From assembly GCF_937616625.2 (NCBI RefSeq), contig NC_065571.1, positions 31,457,879-31,521,878 of the forward strand: DNA of 64,000 nt. Reading direction: 5' to 3'. Numbering within the stretch: position 1 is the first letter of the stretch; the number at the start of each line of letters is the position of its first letter. Positions 23,619 to 36,569 of the stretch are shown one piece after another. A program made the position numbers and the translations under genes. The DNA is from Mercurialis annua. Taxonomy: Eukaryota; Streptophyta; Magnoliopsida; Malpighiales; Euphorbiaceae. The notes under the pieces are model-generated. The model saw nothing but the letters and a program-made list of their open reading frames with translations, had not been told where the DNA came from and did not search any database.

Positions 23619-26600
23619 TGTCACGACCCAATTTCATGAATTGTGACCGGCGCTAGGGTATGGGTATGGTTGTATCAAAACCCGTAGCAAGCCTTACGGA
23701 AATTAAATAAACATTTAAACCTGCAGAAAACTGCTCGGGGCCAACCGAGACTCCAACCTAAGTCTAGCAATTTATAATACAGTCCTAACATAAATAACTT
23801 AAGTATCTGAAATATTCCACAGCATGCGTTAAATATAATAATAAAATATTCCAGTGTAAACATGCTAATAATAAATAATCGGTCTAATCGACAAAACCAA
23901 TGCAATAACAAATGTAATATATAAACTAGTTCTACTGCGGTCTAAGAGTTTGAAAACAGAAACTAGTTTAATAACATAAAAACCTCCGAGGAATCAAAAG
24001 AATCGAAGTGGACCAGCTTTTAAATCATAAACCTGGAAAATTTGGGAAAACAACGGGGTCAGATATACTGAGATGAGTTCGCAATACTATTTACATTTAT
24101 TAAGTTTAAAACCCTTTAATCAAAATATTTTTATACTAATATAATATGATTATGGAAAACAGTATTGAAATGATCCCAGCGTAAGTATGACATAGCATAC
24201 TGATAAATCCAGAGTGGACGGGAACAAATCCTCGTCATATATATACCAGCATAAGCAAGACTTTAGTCTGCCGATTCCCAGAGTACTTACCGGTGCACAC
24301 AGTCTCGATACAAACCTATCGAGCAGCTCGTTTCAATCCAGATCCATAATCCGTAAAAAAACAGTTCAAAAGCATTTATAATATTAAAATATAATGCGGT
24401 ACTTAATAAAGCGGTAAATAGCACTACAAACTCACTGCTTGCTTATCCACGTGAATCTTGGCAAACAGCTAACCATGCGTAGACTCTGAAGCACGAGCAG
24501 TCGACGGTCTAAAACAATATGTAAGTTAAAATCCATTTAACCCCTAACTCTAAGAATACTAGACACCACATATGACTAGCACAAAACCAAGTCAAGCACA
24601 AACACAACCAGCACAGAATGGATAATTAATTACATAAAGACCCGAGCCAAAGTACGAACCACATCGAGTAACACAATACTCAATAAATAAATAAGTCAAG
24701 TCTATTGGATTTCCGCTTTAAAATTCGTTCCGGAAAATATTACTTAATTAATAAATAAATAACAACTTAAATTCATTTCCTCAAATATTGGGTTAGCCGA
24801 GTTACCAATAACTACCAAGCTACCTCACATGTCGGGTAACCCAAGTCTAACCCGACACAAATATTTTATCACTTTGATAAAATAGGTATATTTATATCCA
24901 ATTATAAACCATAATTTATAATTACAGAAACAACTTTGATAAAATAATAATTAAAATTTAAAACGGAACTCAAGTAACCAATAGTTACCGCAAAAACTTA
25001 ACTGAAATAAGTTAAAAATAGTAATTTAAAGTTATATGTAAATTAGCCAAATTTGCCACCAAACCCATAATTCTCAAAAATAATAGTTAACCGACTAATT
25101 ATCCGACAAAAATAATTATAATATAAATTATTTCCCGGTGTAAAAAAAACAAAACAAACACAATTCAACTGAAATCAAATAAAATATTATTTTTAAATTT
25201 AAATAATATTATCAAAATTTAAAACGATAATTGAAAGTCAGGTTTTGAAATCTGTATTTAACCAATTTAATAACATTAACAAATCATGAAAAACCAACCA
25301 ATAATCCTTTGAAAATCAAACATAAAAGGCACCACTTAAATCAATAGAAAAAAATCAAATGGAAACATTACAAGATTTCCAGAAACCAAAAGAATTCTAA
25401 ATCTCAATTTACTTACTAATAACATTATGAGAAAACAATTGGACCAATAGAACCCATCAAATATGAATAATCCAAGCCATATTTTGAACAACTAATATTG
25501 CCACCCAAAATTCAAACTCAAACTCTCGTGCAATCAAAAACAACAAACAGAAACCCAAAAATTCCATAATCTTATAATTAACAAAACAATGAAACTTAAG
25601 TTAACCATTTTCTATTAGCAAAACCACTTTTGTACCATTAACAAAACCCGCCAAACATCATCAGTCTTAAATCCAGAAAAAAAGAATAAGAAGATCAAAA
25701 TCAAAGAAGTATCTAACAGTGGCGACAAATAACCTTTGATTTTACAAACAACAATTCCAACTGACTACAATTACACAATCAGTTAACATTACTTAAACAT
25801 ATAACTTATAATCAATATCATATAACTCTAATTCTATAAGAAAACGATTAAAGCAAACAAAGTATGAACATTTAACCCATTAATGTATTGACAGTAACTT
25901 AATCAATATTCTGACTTCAAAGAACAAATCAATCTCCATAAATTTTCGATCAATAAACTGAGAACGGCATGAACAAGTACAAGAACAGCTGCCCACAATG
26001 AATCAAGTAATGATCTCATAACACAAACAGATGAACACAGAAACATAGGGAGATCGGCAGCCATTATCATAGAGAGAAACGGCAGCAATCGCACAACAAA
26101 ACAATGAATCGATCTAACGTAACTCAAGAGATTCGAACGAACCAAAATTAAGATTACACGTCAAAATTTTTCTGAGAAGGATGGGGTTTCTATGATGAAA
26201 GAGACGACCTCAGAACGATGCTATATAGATGAAGGTAACAAGTTACGAAACATAAGTAACAAAAACATAACAACGCAGAGAATTGACGTACCGTTAGAAC
26301 ACAACAAAGATCGATATGGTTCAGAAGTAATCCGGTTAAGATTTGACATGAGAAACGATCTAACACGATGATAGAACAAACCAACGTAACGAGTTATGAA
26401 ATGGCAAAAGGATAATGAACGAAACAACAAGAACGGAGAGACTGAAAATTTACTAGATTCAGAAGTGATAGAGAAGAAGAGAGACGTTTGATTATTTTAG
26501 TGTAAGTTTAGGATCTTAGGCGGCTAGGGTTGAGAGATTTATAAGGGAAAAATATAAGAGTTAAACGGTTACTTAAAAAAAACCTAAAAAATTAAATAAG

Positions 26601-26863
26601 GAAGAACAAAGCAGCTCATTAGAGGCCTACCAAAATTTCACACAATTTAAACATGGGCCAACCAAAAGTATGGAAGAATTATAATTTTAAAAGAATAGAT
26701 TTTGCATGGGCTTGTATGGCCTAACCAATAAATTTAAACAAAAACGTGGCCAACCCGAACAAGCATAAAACAAAAATTTATTCAAACCACGAATTCGTAA
26801 ACGACTCCAAAAATTTCCGAAAACTAATAGAGAAAAAAATTAATTTTCTTACGGGGTATTACA
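23619..26863 (-). repeat. 5' LTR of the LARD (3245 bp)
   Basis: Partner of 16270-19518. Differences are scattered single bases plus short indels (for example the lost bases near 25125). The promoter core TTTATAA at 26538-26544 with AACCCTAG at 26524-26531 (minus sense) would drive transcription leftward through the element. The small frames repeated from the other LTR are not genes. Confidence 0.96.
26524..26544 (-). promoter_or_regulatory. Putative promoter core in the LARD 5' LTR
   Basis: Same TATA box and downstream AACCCTAGCCG as in the 3' LTR, but here in the copy that would start the genomic transcript. The start lies about 320 bp inside the LTR, next to the satellite flank. Confidence 0.55.
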
Positions 26864-29800
26864 TTGCTAAAAAGGTGAAATATTTGGATTTGTTTCGTAA
26901 CTTTTATAAATGTTTTGGCTTAAATTGCTAAAAAGGTGACACGTTTAGATTTGTTTCGTAACCCTTGTAAACGTTTGGCTTAACTCGCTAAAAAGAAAAA
27001 ACGTTTGGATTTGTTTCATAACGTTTGTAAACGTTTGGCTTAAATCGTTAAAAAGGTGAGATGTTTGTATTTGTTTCATAATGTTGTAAACGTTCAGCTT
27101 AAATCGCTAAAAAGATGAAACGTTTGGATTTGTTCCGTAACGTTTGAAAACATTCATCTTAAATTGCAAAAAAGGTGAAACGTTTGGTTTTGTTTCGTAA
27201 AGTTTGTAAACGTTCAGCTTAAATCGCTAAAAAGGGGAAACGTTTAGATTTGTTTCGTAATGTTGTAAACGATTGGCTTAAATTGCTACAAATGTGAGAC
27301 GTTTGGATTTGTTTCGTAACGTATTAAACGTTTGGTTTATATTTCTAAAAAGGTTAAACGCTTGGATTTGTTTCGTAACGTTTGTAAACGTTTGGCTTAA
27401 ATTGCTAAAAAGTTGAAACGCTTGGATATGTTTCGTAATATTTGTACACGTTTGGCTTAAATTGCTAAAAAGGTGAAATGTTTGGTTTTGTTTCGTAACC
27501 TTTGTAAACGTTCGGCTTAAATCGCTAAAAAGGTGAAATGTTTGGATTTGTTTCGTGATGTTTAAAACGTTTGGATTTGTTTCGAAACGTTTGGATTTGT
27601 TACGTAACATTTGGAAACGTTTGGCATTGATCACTAAAAAGGTGAAACGTTTGGATTTGTTTTGTAACGTTTATAAATGTTTGGGTTAAATCACTAAAAA
27701 TGTGAAACATTTCGATTTGTTTCGCAACGTTTACAAACGTTATTTTTTGTTTCATAATGTTTATAAACATTTGGCTTAAATCGCTAAAATGGGGAAACGT
27801 TTGTTGTTGTTTTGTAATATTTGTAAACGTTTGGATTTGTTTCGTAACATTTTAAACGTTTCGTTTAGTTTTGTAACCTTTGTAAACGTTTGGCTTATAT
27901 CGCTAAAAAGGTGAAACGTTTGGTTTTGTTTCGTATCATTTGTAAACGTTTGGCTTAATTCGCTAAAAAGGTTAATAGTTTGGATTTGTTTCGTAACGCT
28001 TGTAAACATTTGGCTTAAATCGCTAAAAAGGTGAAACGTTTGGATTTGTTTCATAACTTATGTAAATGTATGGCTAAAATCGCTAAAAAGGTGAAACGTT
28101 TGGTTTTTTTTTATAATGTTTGTAAACATTTTGCTTAAATCACTTAAAAGGGGAAACGTTTGGTTTTGTTTCGTAGCGTTTGTAAACGTTTGGATTTGTT
28201 TCGTAACGTTTTAAACGTTTGGTTTTATTTCGTAATGTTTGTAAACGTTTGGCTTAAATCGGTAAAAAGGTGAAACATTTGGTTTTGTTTTGTGACATTT
28301 GTAACGTTTGGCTTAAAACGCTAAAAAGGTGAAACGCTTGGTTTTCTTTCGTAACGTTTGTAAACGTATCGATTTGTTTCGTAACGTTTGTTTCGTAACA
28401 TTTTAAACGTTTGGTTTTGTTTCGTAACGTTTGTAAACGTTGGGCTTAAATCACTAAAAAGGTTAAACGTTTGGTTTTGTTTCTTAATGTTTGTAAACGT
28501 TTAGCTTATATCGCTAAAAAGGTGAAACGTTTGGATTTGTTTTGTAACGTTTGTAAACGTTTGGGTTCAATCACTAAAAAGGTGAAACATTTGGATTTGT
28601 TTCGAAACGTTTTTTAACGTTTGGCTTAAATCGCTAAAAAGGTTAAACATTTGAATTTGTTTCGTAACGTTTGTAAATGTTTGCCGTAAATTGCTAAAAA
28701 GGTGAAACGCTTGGATTTGTTTCGTATCCTTTGTAAACATTTCGCTTAAATTGCTAAAAAGGTGAAACGCTTGGTTTTGTTTAGTAACGTTTGTAAACGT
28801 TTAGCTTAAATTGCTAAACAGGTGAAACGCTTGGTTTTTGTTTCGTCACAAATCGCTAAAAATGTGAAACGATTGGATTTGTTTCGTACTGTTTGTAAAA
28901 GTTTGGCTTAAATTACTAAAAAGGTGAAACGCTTGGATTTGTTTCGGAACGTTTGTAAACGTTTGGCTTAAATTGCTAAAAAGGTGAAACGCTTGAATTT
29001 GTTTACTAACGTTTGTAAACGTTTAGCTTAAATTGCTAAAAAGGTGAAACACTTGATTTTGTTTCGTAATGTTCGTACGGGTTCGGCACAAATCGCTAAA
29101 AATGTGAAACGTATGGATTTGTTTCATAAAGTTTGGTTTGGTTTCGTAGGTTTGTAAACATTTGGCTTAAAGGGTAAAATGTTTGGATTTTGTTCGTAGT
29201 GTTTATAAACGTTTGGCGTAAATCGCTAAAAAGGTGAAACATTTGGATTTGTTTCGTACCATGTGTAAACGTTTGGCTTAAATCGCTAAAAAGGTGAAAC
29301 GTTTGGATTTGTTTCGTAATGTTTGAAAAGATTTTCCTTAAATTGCTAAAAAGGTGGAAATGCTTGGATTTGTTTCGTAATGTTTGTAAATGTTTGGCTT
29401 AAATTTCTAAAAAGGTGACACGTTTGGATTTGTTTTCTATCCTTTGTAAACGTTGGTCTTAAATCGCTAAAAAGGTAAAACGTTTGGATTTATTTTGTAA
29501 TATTTGGCTTAAATTGCTAAAAAGTTGAAACGTTTGTATTTGTTTAGTAACGTTTGTATACGTTTGGCCTAAATTGCTAAAAAGGGGAAACGTTTGGATT
29601 TGTTCCGTAACGTTTGAAAACGTTTGGCTTAAATCGCAAAAAAGGTGAAACGTTTGGATTTATTTCTTAATGTTTTTAAACGTTTGGTTTAAATCTCTAA
29701 AAAGGTGAATTTGCTTGGATTTGATTCGCAACGTTTGTAAACGTTTGGCTTATATCGCTAAAAAGGGGAAACGTTTAGATTTGTTTCGTAATGTTTGTAA

Positions 29801-32350
29801 ATGTTTGACATAAATTTCTAAAACCGTGAAACACCTAGATTTGTTTCGTAACGTTTTAAACGTTAGGTGTAAATCGCTAAAAAGGTTAAACATTTGGATT
29901 TGTTTTAGTAACCTTTGTAAACATTTCGCTTAAATTGCTAAAAAGGTGAAACACTTGGATTTGTTTCGTAACATTTGTAAACGATTGGCTGAAATTACTA
30001 AAAAGGTGAAACTCTTGAATTTGTTTCGGAATGTTTGTAAACGTTTATCTTATATTGCTAAAAAGGTGAAACGCTTGGATTTGTTTCGTAATATTTGTAA
30101 ACGTTTGGCTTAAATTGTCAAAATGGGGAAGCATTTGGTTTTGTTTCGTAATGTTTGTATACGTTCGGCTCAAATCGCCAAAAGGTGAAACATTTGGATT
30201 TCTTTCGTAACATTTGTAAACGTTTGGCTTAAATTGCTAAAAAGGTGAAACGCTTGGCTTTGTTTCGTAACGTTTGTAAAAGTTTTGCCTAAATTACTAA
30301 AAAGGTGAAACGCTTGGATTTGTTTTAAAGCGTTTGTAAATGTTTGGCTTAATTGCTAAAAAGGTGAAACGCTTGGTTTTGTTTCGTAACCTTTGTAAGG
30401 GTTCGGCATAAATCGCTAAATATGTGAAACGTTTGGTTTTTTTCGTAACGTTTTGAACTTTTGGTTTTGTTTCGTAAAGTTTGTAAATGTTTGGCTTAAA
30501 TCACTAAAAATGTAAAACGTCTGAATTTGTTTCGTAACGTTTGTAAATGTTTGGCTTAAATTGCTAAAAACGCAAAACGTTTGGATTTGTTTCATAACGT
30601 TTGTAAACGTTTAGCATAAATGGCTAATAAGGCGAAATGTTTGGATTTGGTTCGTAGCGTTTGTAAACGTTTGGCTTAAATCGCTAAAAAGGTGAAACAA
30701 TTGGATTTGTTTCGTAATGTTTGCAAACATTTGCCTTAAATTGCTATAAAGGTGGAAATGCTTGGTTTTGTTTCATAACATTTGTTAACGTTTGGTTAAA
30801 TTGCTAAAAACGTGAAAAACTTTATTTTATTTCGTAAAGTTTGTAAATTATTTGACTTAAATTTCTAAATATGTGAAACATGTTGATTTGTTTCGTAATG
30901 TTTGTAAACGTTTAGCTTCAATCGCTAAAAAGGTGAAACGTTTGGATTTTTTTCATAACGTTTGTAAACGTTTGGCTAACGCTTGGATTTGTTTTGGAAC
31001 GTTTGTAAACGTTTGGCTTAAATTGCTAATAAGGTGAAACGCTTGGATTTATTTGGTAACATTTGTAAACGTTTGGTAAAAAGGTGAAAATCCTAAATTG
31101 CTAAGAAGGTGAAACTCTTAGTTTTGTTTCGTAGCTTTTGTAAGGGTTTGTCTTAAATCGCTAAAAATGTGAAACGTTTTGATTTGTTTCGTAACGTTTG
31201 TAAACGTTTGGCTTAAATCGCTAAAAAAGGGGAAACGTTTGGATTTCTTTTGTAACGTTTGTAAACGTTTGGGCTTAAATCGCTAAAAAGTTGAAACGTT
31301 TGGATTTGTTTTGTAACGTTTGTAAACGTTTAGGTTCAATCACTAAAAAGGTGAAACATTTGGATTTGTTTCGAAACGTTTTTTAACGTTTGGCTTAAAT
31401 CGCTAAAAAGGGGAAACATTTGGATTTTTTTCGTAACATTTGTAAATGTTTGGCTGAAATTTCTAAAAAGGTGAAACGCTTGGATTTGTTTCATAACCTT
31501 TGTAAACGTTTCGCTTAAATTGCTAAAAAGGTGAAACACTTGGATTTGTTTCATAACGTTTGTAAACGTTTGGCTTAAATTGCTAAGAGGGTGAAACTTT
31601 TGGATTTGTTTCGTTACCTTTGGAAACGTTTGGCTTAAATAGCTAAAAAGGTGAAATGTTTGGATTTGTTTCATACGTTTGCTAACTTTGGTCTTAGATT
31701 GCTAAAAAGGTGAAACATATGGTTTTGTTTCGTAAGATTTGTAAACGTTTCGATTTGTTTCGTAACGTTTGTTTCATAACGTTTTAAACATTATGTTTTG
31801 TTCCGTAACGTTTGTAAACGTTTGGCTTAAATCGTTAAAAAGGTGAAATGTTTGGTTTTGTTTCGTAATGTTTATAACGTTAAATTTCTAAACGGTGAAA
31901 CGTTTGGGTTCAATCGCTAAAAAGGTGACTCATTTGGATTTGTTTCATGCGTTTGCAAACGTTTGGCTTAAATCGCTAAAAAGGTGAAACGTTTTGTTTT
32001 GTTTCGTAAAATTTTGAAACATTTCGATTTGTTTCATAACTTTTGTTTCGTAACGTTTTAAACGTTTGGTTTTGTTTCGTAACGTTTGTAAACGTTTGGC
32101 TTAAATCGATAACAAGGTGAAATGTATGGTTTTGTTTTGTAATGTTTGTAAGCGTTAAATTTCTAAAAGGTGAAACATTTGGATTTGTTTCGTAACGTTT
32201 ATAAACGTTTGGCTTAAATCTCTAAAAATGTAAAACATTTTGATTTGTTTCATAACTTTTGTAAACATTTGACTTAAATTGCTAAAAAGGTGAAATGTTT
32301 GGTTTTGTTTCATAACCTTTGTAAACATTTGGCTTAAATCGCTAAAAAGG

Positions 32351-33829
32351 TGAAACATTTGGATTTGTTTCGTAACGTTTGTAAAGGTTTTGCTTAAATT
32401 TCTATAAAGGGGACACGTTTGGATTTGTTTCGTAACCTTTGTAAATGTTTGGCTTAAATAGCTAAAAAGGCAAAACGTTTAGATTTGTTTAGTAACGTTT
32501 GTAAACGTTTGGCTTAAATCGCAAAAAAGGGGAAACGTTTGGATTTGGTTCATAACGTTTGTAAATGTTTGGCTAAAATCGCTAAAAATGTGAAACGTTT
32601 GGATTTGTTCCATACCGTTTGAAAACGTTTGGTTTAAATCGCATAAAAGGTGAAACGTTTGGTTTTGCTTAGTAACGTTTATAAACGTTTGGCTTAAATC
32701 GCCAACAAGGGGAAATGTTTGGTATCGTTTCGTAACGTTTGTAAACGTTTCGATTTGTTTAGTAACGTTTGTTTCGCAACGTTTTAAATGTTTAGTTTTA
32801 TTTCATAATGTTTGTAAACGTTAGGCTTGAATCGCTAAAAAGGTGAAACATTTGGATTTGTTTCGTAACGTTTGTAAAGGTTTTGCTTAAATTTCTATAA
32901 AGGGGACACGTTTGGATTTGTTTCGTAACCTTTGTAAATGTTTGGCTTAAATAGCTAAAAAGGCGAAACGTTTAGATTTGTTTGGTAACGTTTGTAAACG
33001 TTTGGCTTAAATCGCAAAAAAGGGGAAACGTTTGGATTTGGTTCATAACGTTTGTAAATGTTTGGCTAAAATCGCTAAAAAGGTGAAACGTTTGGATTTG
33101 TTCCGTACCGTTTGAAAACGTTTGGTTTAAATCGCATAAAAGGTGAAACGTTTGGTTTTGCTTAGTAACGTTTATAAACGTCTGGCTTAAATCGCCAACA
33201 AGGGGAAATGTTTGGTATCGTTTCGTAACGTTTGTAAACATTTCGATTTGTTTAGTAACGTTTGTTTCGCAACGTTTTAAATGTTTAGTTTTATTTCATA
33301 ACGTTTGTAAACGTTTGGCTTGAATCGCTAAAAAGGTGAAACATTTGGATTTGTTTCGTAACGTTTGTAAAGGTTTTGCTTAAATTTCTATAAAGGGGAC
33401 ACGTTTGGATTTGTTTCGTAACCTTTGTAAATGTTTGGCTTAAATAGCTAAAAAGGCGAAACGTTTAGATTTGTTTAGTAACGTTTGTAAATGTTTGGCT
33501 TAAATCGCAAAAAAGGGGAAATGTTTGGATTTGGTTCATAACGTTTGTAAATGTTTGGCTAAAATCGCTAAAAAGGGGAAACGTTTGGATTTGTTCCGTA
33601 CCGTTTGAAAACGTTTGGCTTAAATCGCATAAAAGGTGAAACGGTTGGTTTTGCTTAGTAACGTTTATAAACGTTTGGCTTAAATCGCCAACAAGGGGAA
33701 ACATTTGGTATCGTTTCGTAACGTTTGTAAACGTTTCGATTTGTTTAGTAACGTTTGTTTCGCAACGTTTTAAACGTTTAGTTTTATTTCATAACGTTTG
33801 TAAACGTTTGGCTTGAATCGCTAAAAAGG
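32351..33829. repeat. Three tandem copies of a 493-bp higher-order unit
   Basis: TGAAACATTTGGATTTG followed by the rare variant ATTTCTATAAAGGGGACACG recurs at exact 493-bp spacing (unit starts 32351, 32844, 33337; marker starts 32398, 32891, 33384). Each unit has about eight monomers and includes shortened ones (GTTTAGTAACGTTTGTTTCG). At 33830 the sequence leaves the pattern. The copies differ by few bases, so the amplification is recent relative to monomer divergence. Confidence 0.93.
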
Positions 33830-36547
33830 TGAAACATTTGGTTTTGTTTCGTAATATTTGTAAACGTTTGACTTATATCGCTAAAAAGGTGAAACGTTTA
33901 GATTTGTTTCATAAAGTTTGTAAAAATTTGGGCTCAATCGCTAAAAAAGGTGAAACGTTTGGATTTGTTTCGAAACGTTTGTAAGCGTTTGGCTTTAATC
34001 GCTAAAAAGGTGAAACGTTTGTATTTGTTTCGTAACGTTTGTAAATGTTTGGATTAAATTGATAAAAAGATGAAACGTTTGGATTTGTTTCGTAACCTTG
34101 GTAAACATTTCGCTTAAATTGATAAAAACGTGAAATGCTTGGATTTGTTTCGTACCGTTTGTAAACGTTTCGCTTAAATTGCTAAAAAAGTAAAAAATTT
34201 GGATTTGTTTCGTAACCTTTGGAAAGTGTTGGGTTAAATAGGTAAAAAGGTGAAACGTTTGGATTTGTTTCATACGTTTGCAAACGTTTGGCTTAAATGG
34301 CTAAAAAGGTGAAACGTTCGGTTTTGTTTCGTAACATTTGAAAACGTTTCAATTTGTTTCGTAATGTTTTTTTCGTAACGTTTTAAACATTTGGTTTTGT
34401 TTCGTAACATTTGTAAACGTTTGGCTTAAATCGCTAAAAAGTTGAAATGTTTGGTTTTGTCTCGTAATTTTTGTAAACGTTTGGCTTTAAATTGCTAAAA
34501 ATGTGAAACATTTGGATTTATTTCGTAGCGTTTGGAAACATTTTGCTTAAATCGCTAAAAATGTGAAACATTTTGTTTTATTCTGTAACGTTAGTAAACG
34601 TTTGGTTTTATTCCATAATCTTAGTAAACATTTGGATTTGTTTCGTAACGATTGTAAACATTTGGCTTAATCGCTAAAAAGGTGACACGTTTGGTTTTGT
34701 TTTGTAACGTTTGTAAATGTTTAGCTTAAATTGCTATAAAGGTTAAACGCTTGGATTTGTTTCATAACGTTTTTAAACGTTTCGTAACGTTTGGCTTAAA
34801 TCGCTAAAAAGGGGAAACTTTTGAATTTGCTTCGTAACGTCGTAAATGTTGGTATTTGTTTCGAAACGCTTGGATTTGTTTCGTAACCTTTGTAAACGTT
34901 TCGCTTAAATTGATAAAAAGGTGAAATGCTTGGATTTGTTTCGTAACGTTTGTAAACGTTTGGCTTAAATTGCTAAAAAGGTGAAAAAATTGGATTTGTT
35001 TCGTAACCTTTGTAAACATTTGGCTTAAATAGCTTAAAAGGTGAAACGTTTGGATTTGTTTCATACGTTTGCAAACATTTCGCTTAAATCGCCAAAAAGG
35101 TGAAACATTTCGTTTTGTTTCGTACCAATTGTAAATGTTTCAATTTGTTTCGTAACGTTTTAAACGTTTGGTTTTGTTTCGTAAAGTTTGTAAACGTTTA
35201 ACTAAAATGTCAAACGCTTGGATTTGTTTCGTAACGTTTGTAAACGTTTTGCTTAAATTGCTAAACAGGTGAAACATATGAATTAGTTTCATAACCTTTG
35301 TAAATGTTTGGCTTAAATTGCTAAAAAAGTGAAACATTTAGATTTTTTTCGTAACGTTTGTAAACGTTTGGCTTAAATAGCTAAAAAGGTGAAACTTTTG
35401 GATTTGTTCCGTAACATTTGTAAACGTTTGGCTTAAATCGCTAAAAAGGTGAAACATTTGGACTTATTTCGTAACGTTTGTAAATGTTTAGCTTAAATTT
35501 CTAAAAAGGTGAAACGTTTGAATTTGTTTCATATTTGTAAACGTTTGGCTTAAATAACTAAAAAGGTGAAACGTTTGGATTTGTTTTGTAACGTTTGTAA
35601 TCATTTGGATTAAGTCGCTTAAAAGGTGAAACGTTTGAATTTGTTTCATAACGTTTGTCAAGGTTTGGCTTAATTCGATGAAAAGGTGAAAAGTTTGGAT
35701 TTATTTCGTAATGTTTGTAAACGTTTAGCTTAAATCGCCAAAAAGGTGAAACGTTTGGATTTGTTTCGTAACGTTTGTAAACGTTTGGCTTAAATTGCTA
35801 AAAAGGTGAAACGCTTGGATTTGTTTCCTAACGTTTGTAAACGTTTGGCTTAAATTGCTAAAAAGGTGAAATGCTTGGATTTGTTTCGTAACGTTTGTAA
35901 AGGTTTTGCTTAAATTGCTAAAAAGGTAAAATTTTGGGATTTGTTTCGTAACCTTTGTAAACGTTTGGCTTAAATCGCTAAAAAGGGGAAACATTTGGAT
36001 TTTTTCATACGTTTGTAAATGTTTGGCTTAAATCGCAAAAAAGGTGAAATGTTTGGATTTGTTTCGTAACGTTAGTAAACGTTTGGCTTAAATTGTTAAA
36101 GATGTAAAATGCTTGGATTTGTTTAGTAACGTTTATTACGTTTGGCTTAAATTGCTAAAAAGGTGAAACGCTTGGATTTGTTTCGTAACGTTTGTAAACG
36201 TTTGGCTTAAATTGCTAAAAGGTGTAACGCTTGGTTTTGTTTCGTAATGTTTGTAAACGTTTGGCTTAAATCGCTAAAAATGTTAAACGTTTCGATTTGT
36301 TTCGTAACGTTTTAAACGTTTAGTTTGATTTCGTAATGTTTGTTAACATTTGGCTTAAATCGCTAACAAGACGAAACGTTTGGATTTGTTTCGTAAAATT
36401 TGTAAACGTTTGGCATAAATCGATAAAAAGGTGAAACATTTGGATTTGTTTCGTAATGTTTGTGAACGTTTGACTTAAATCGCTAAAAAGAGTAACCGTT
36501 TGGATTTGTTTCGTAGCGTTTGTAAACGTTTGGCTTAAATCGCAAAA

Positions 36548-36569
36548 AAGATTATTTCCTCATAATCTT
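36548..36569. other. Non-satellite hairpin patch in one monomer
   Basis: Arms AAGATTAT (36548-36555) and ATAATCTT (36562-36569) flank a 6-nt loop. Paralogous monomers at about 45640 and 47580 read CCGAAACGTTTGGATTTG here instead. About 18 bp were replaced by about 16 bp in this copy only. Confidence 0.75.

Larger units (their letters stand above)
16270..26863 (-). mobile_element. Complete LARD (non-autonomous LTR retrotransposon) inserted in the satellite, 10.6 kb
   Basis: On the minus strand: 5' LTR 26863-23619, primer-binding site 23614-23603, 4.1-kb non-coding internal region, polypurine tract at 19530-19519, 3' LTR 19518-16270, flanked by TTGCT duplications. No gag or pol frame; the longest internal frame is about 100 codons with no recognisable domain. 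LTRs over 3 kb around a non-coding core define a LARD. By hand count the two LTRs differ at about 40 substitutions plus a few small indels over 3.25 kb (about 1.3%), so the insertion is fairly recent. Shared LTR ends, hairpin and polypurine tract link it to the chromovirus at 5785-11195; the primer site matches that of the left minus-strand element. Confidence 0.95.

Noticed and set aside
23319..23624. 101-codon minus frame as a gag remnant
   Set aside because: It starts across the LTR and primer-binding site and has no zinc knuckle or capsid-like motif.
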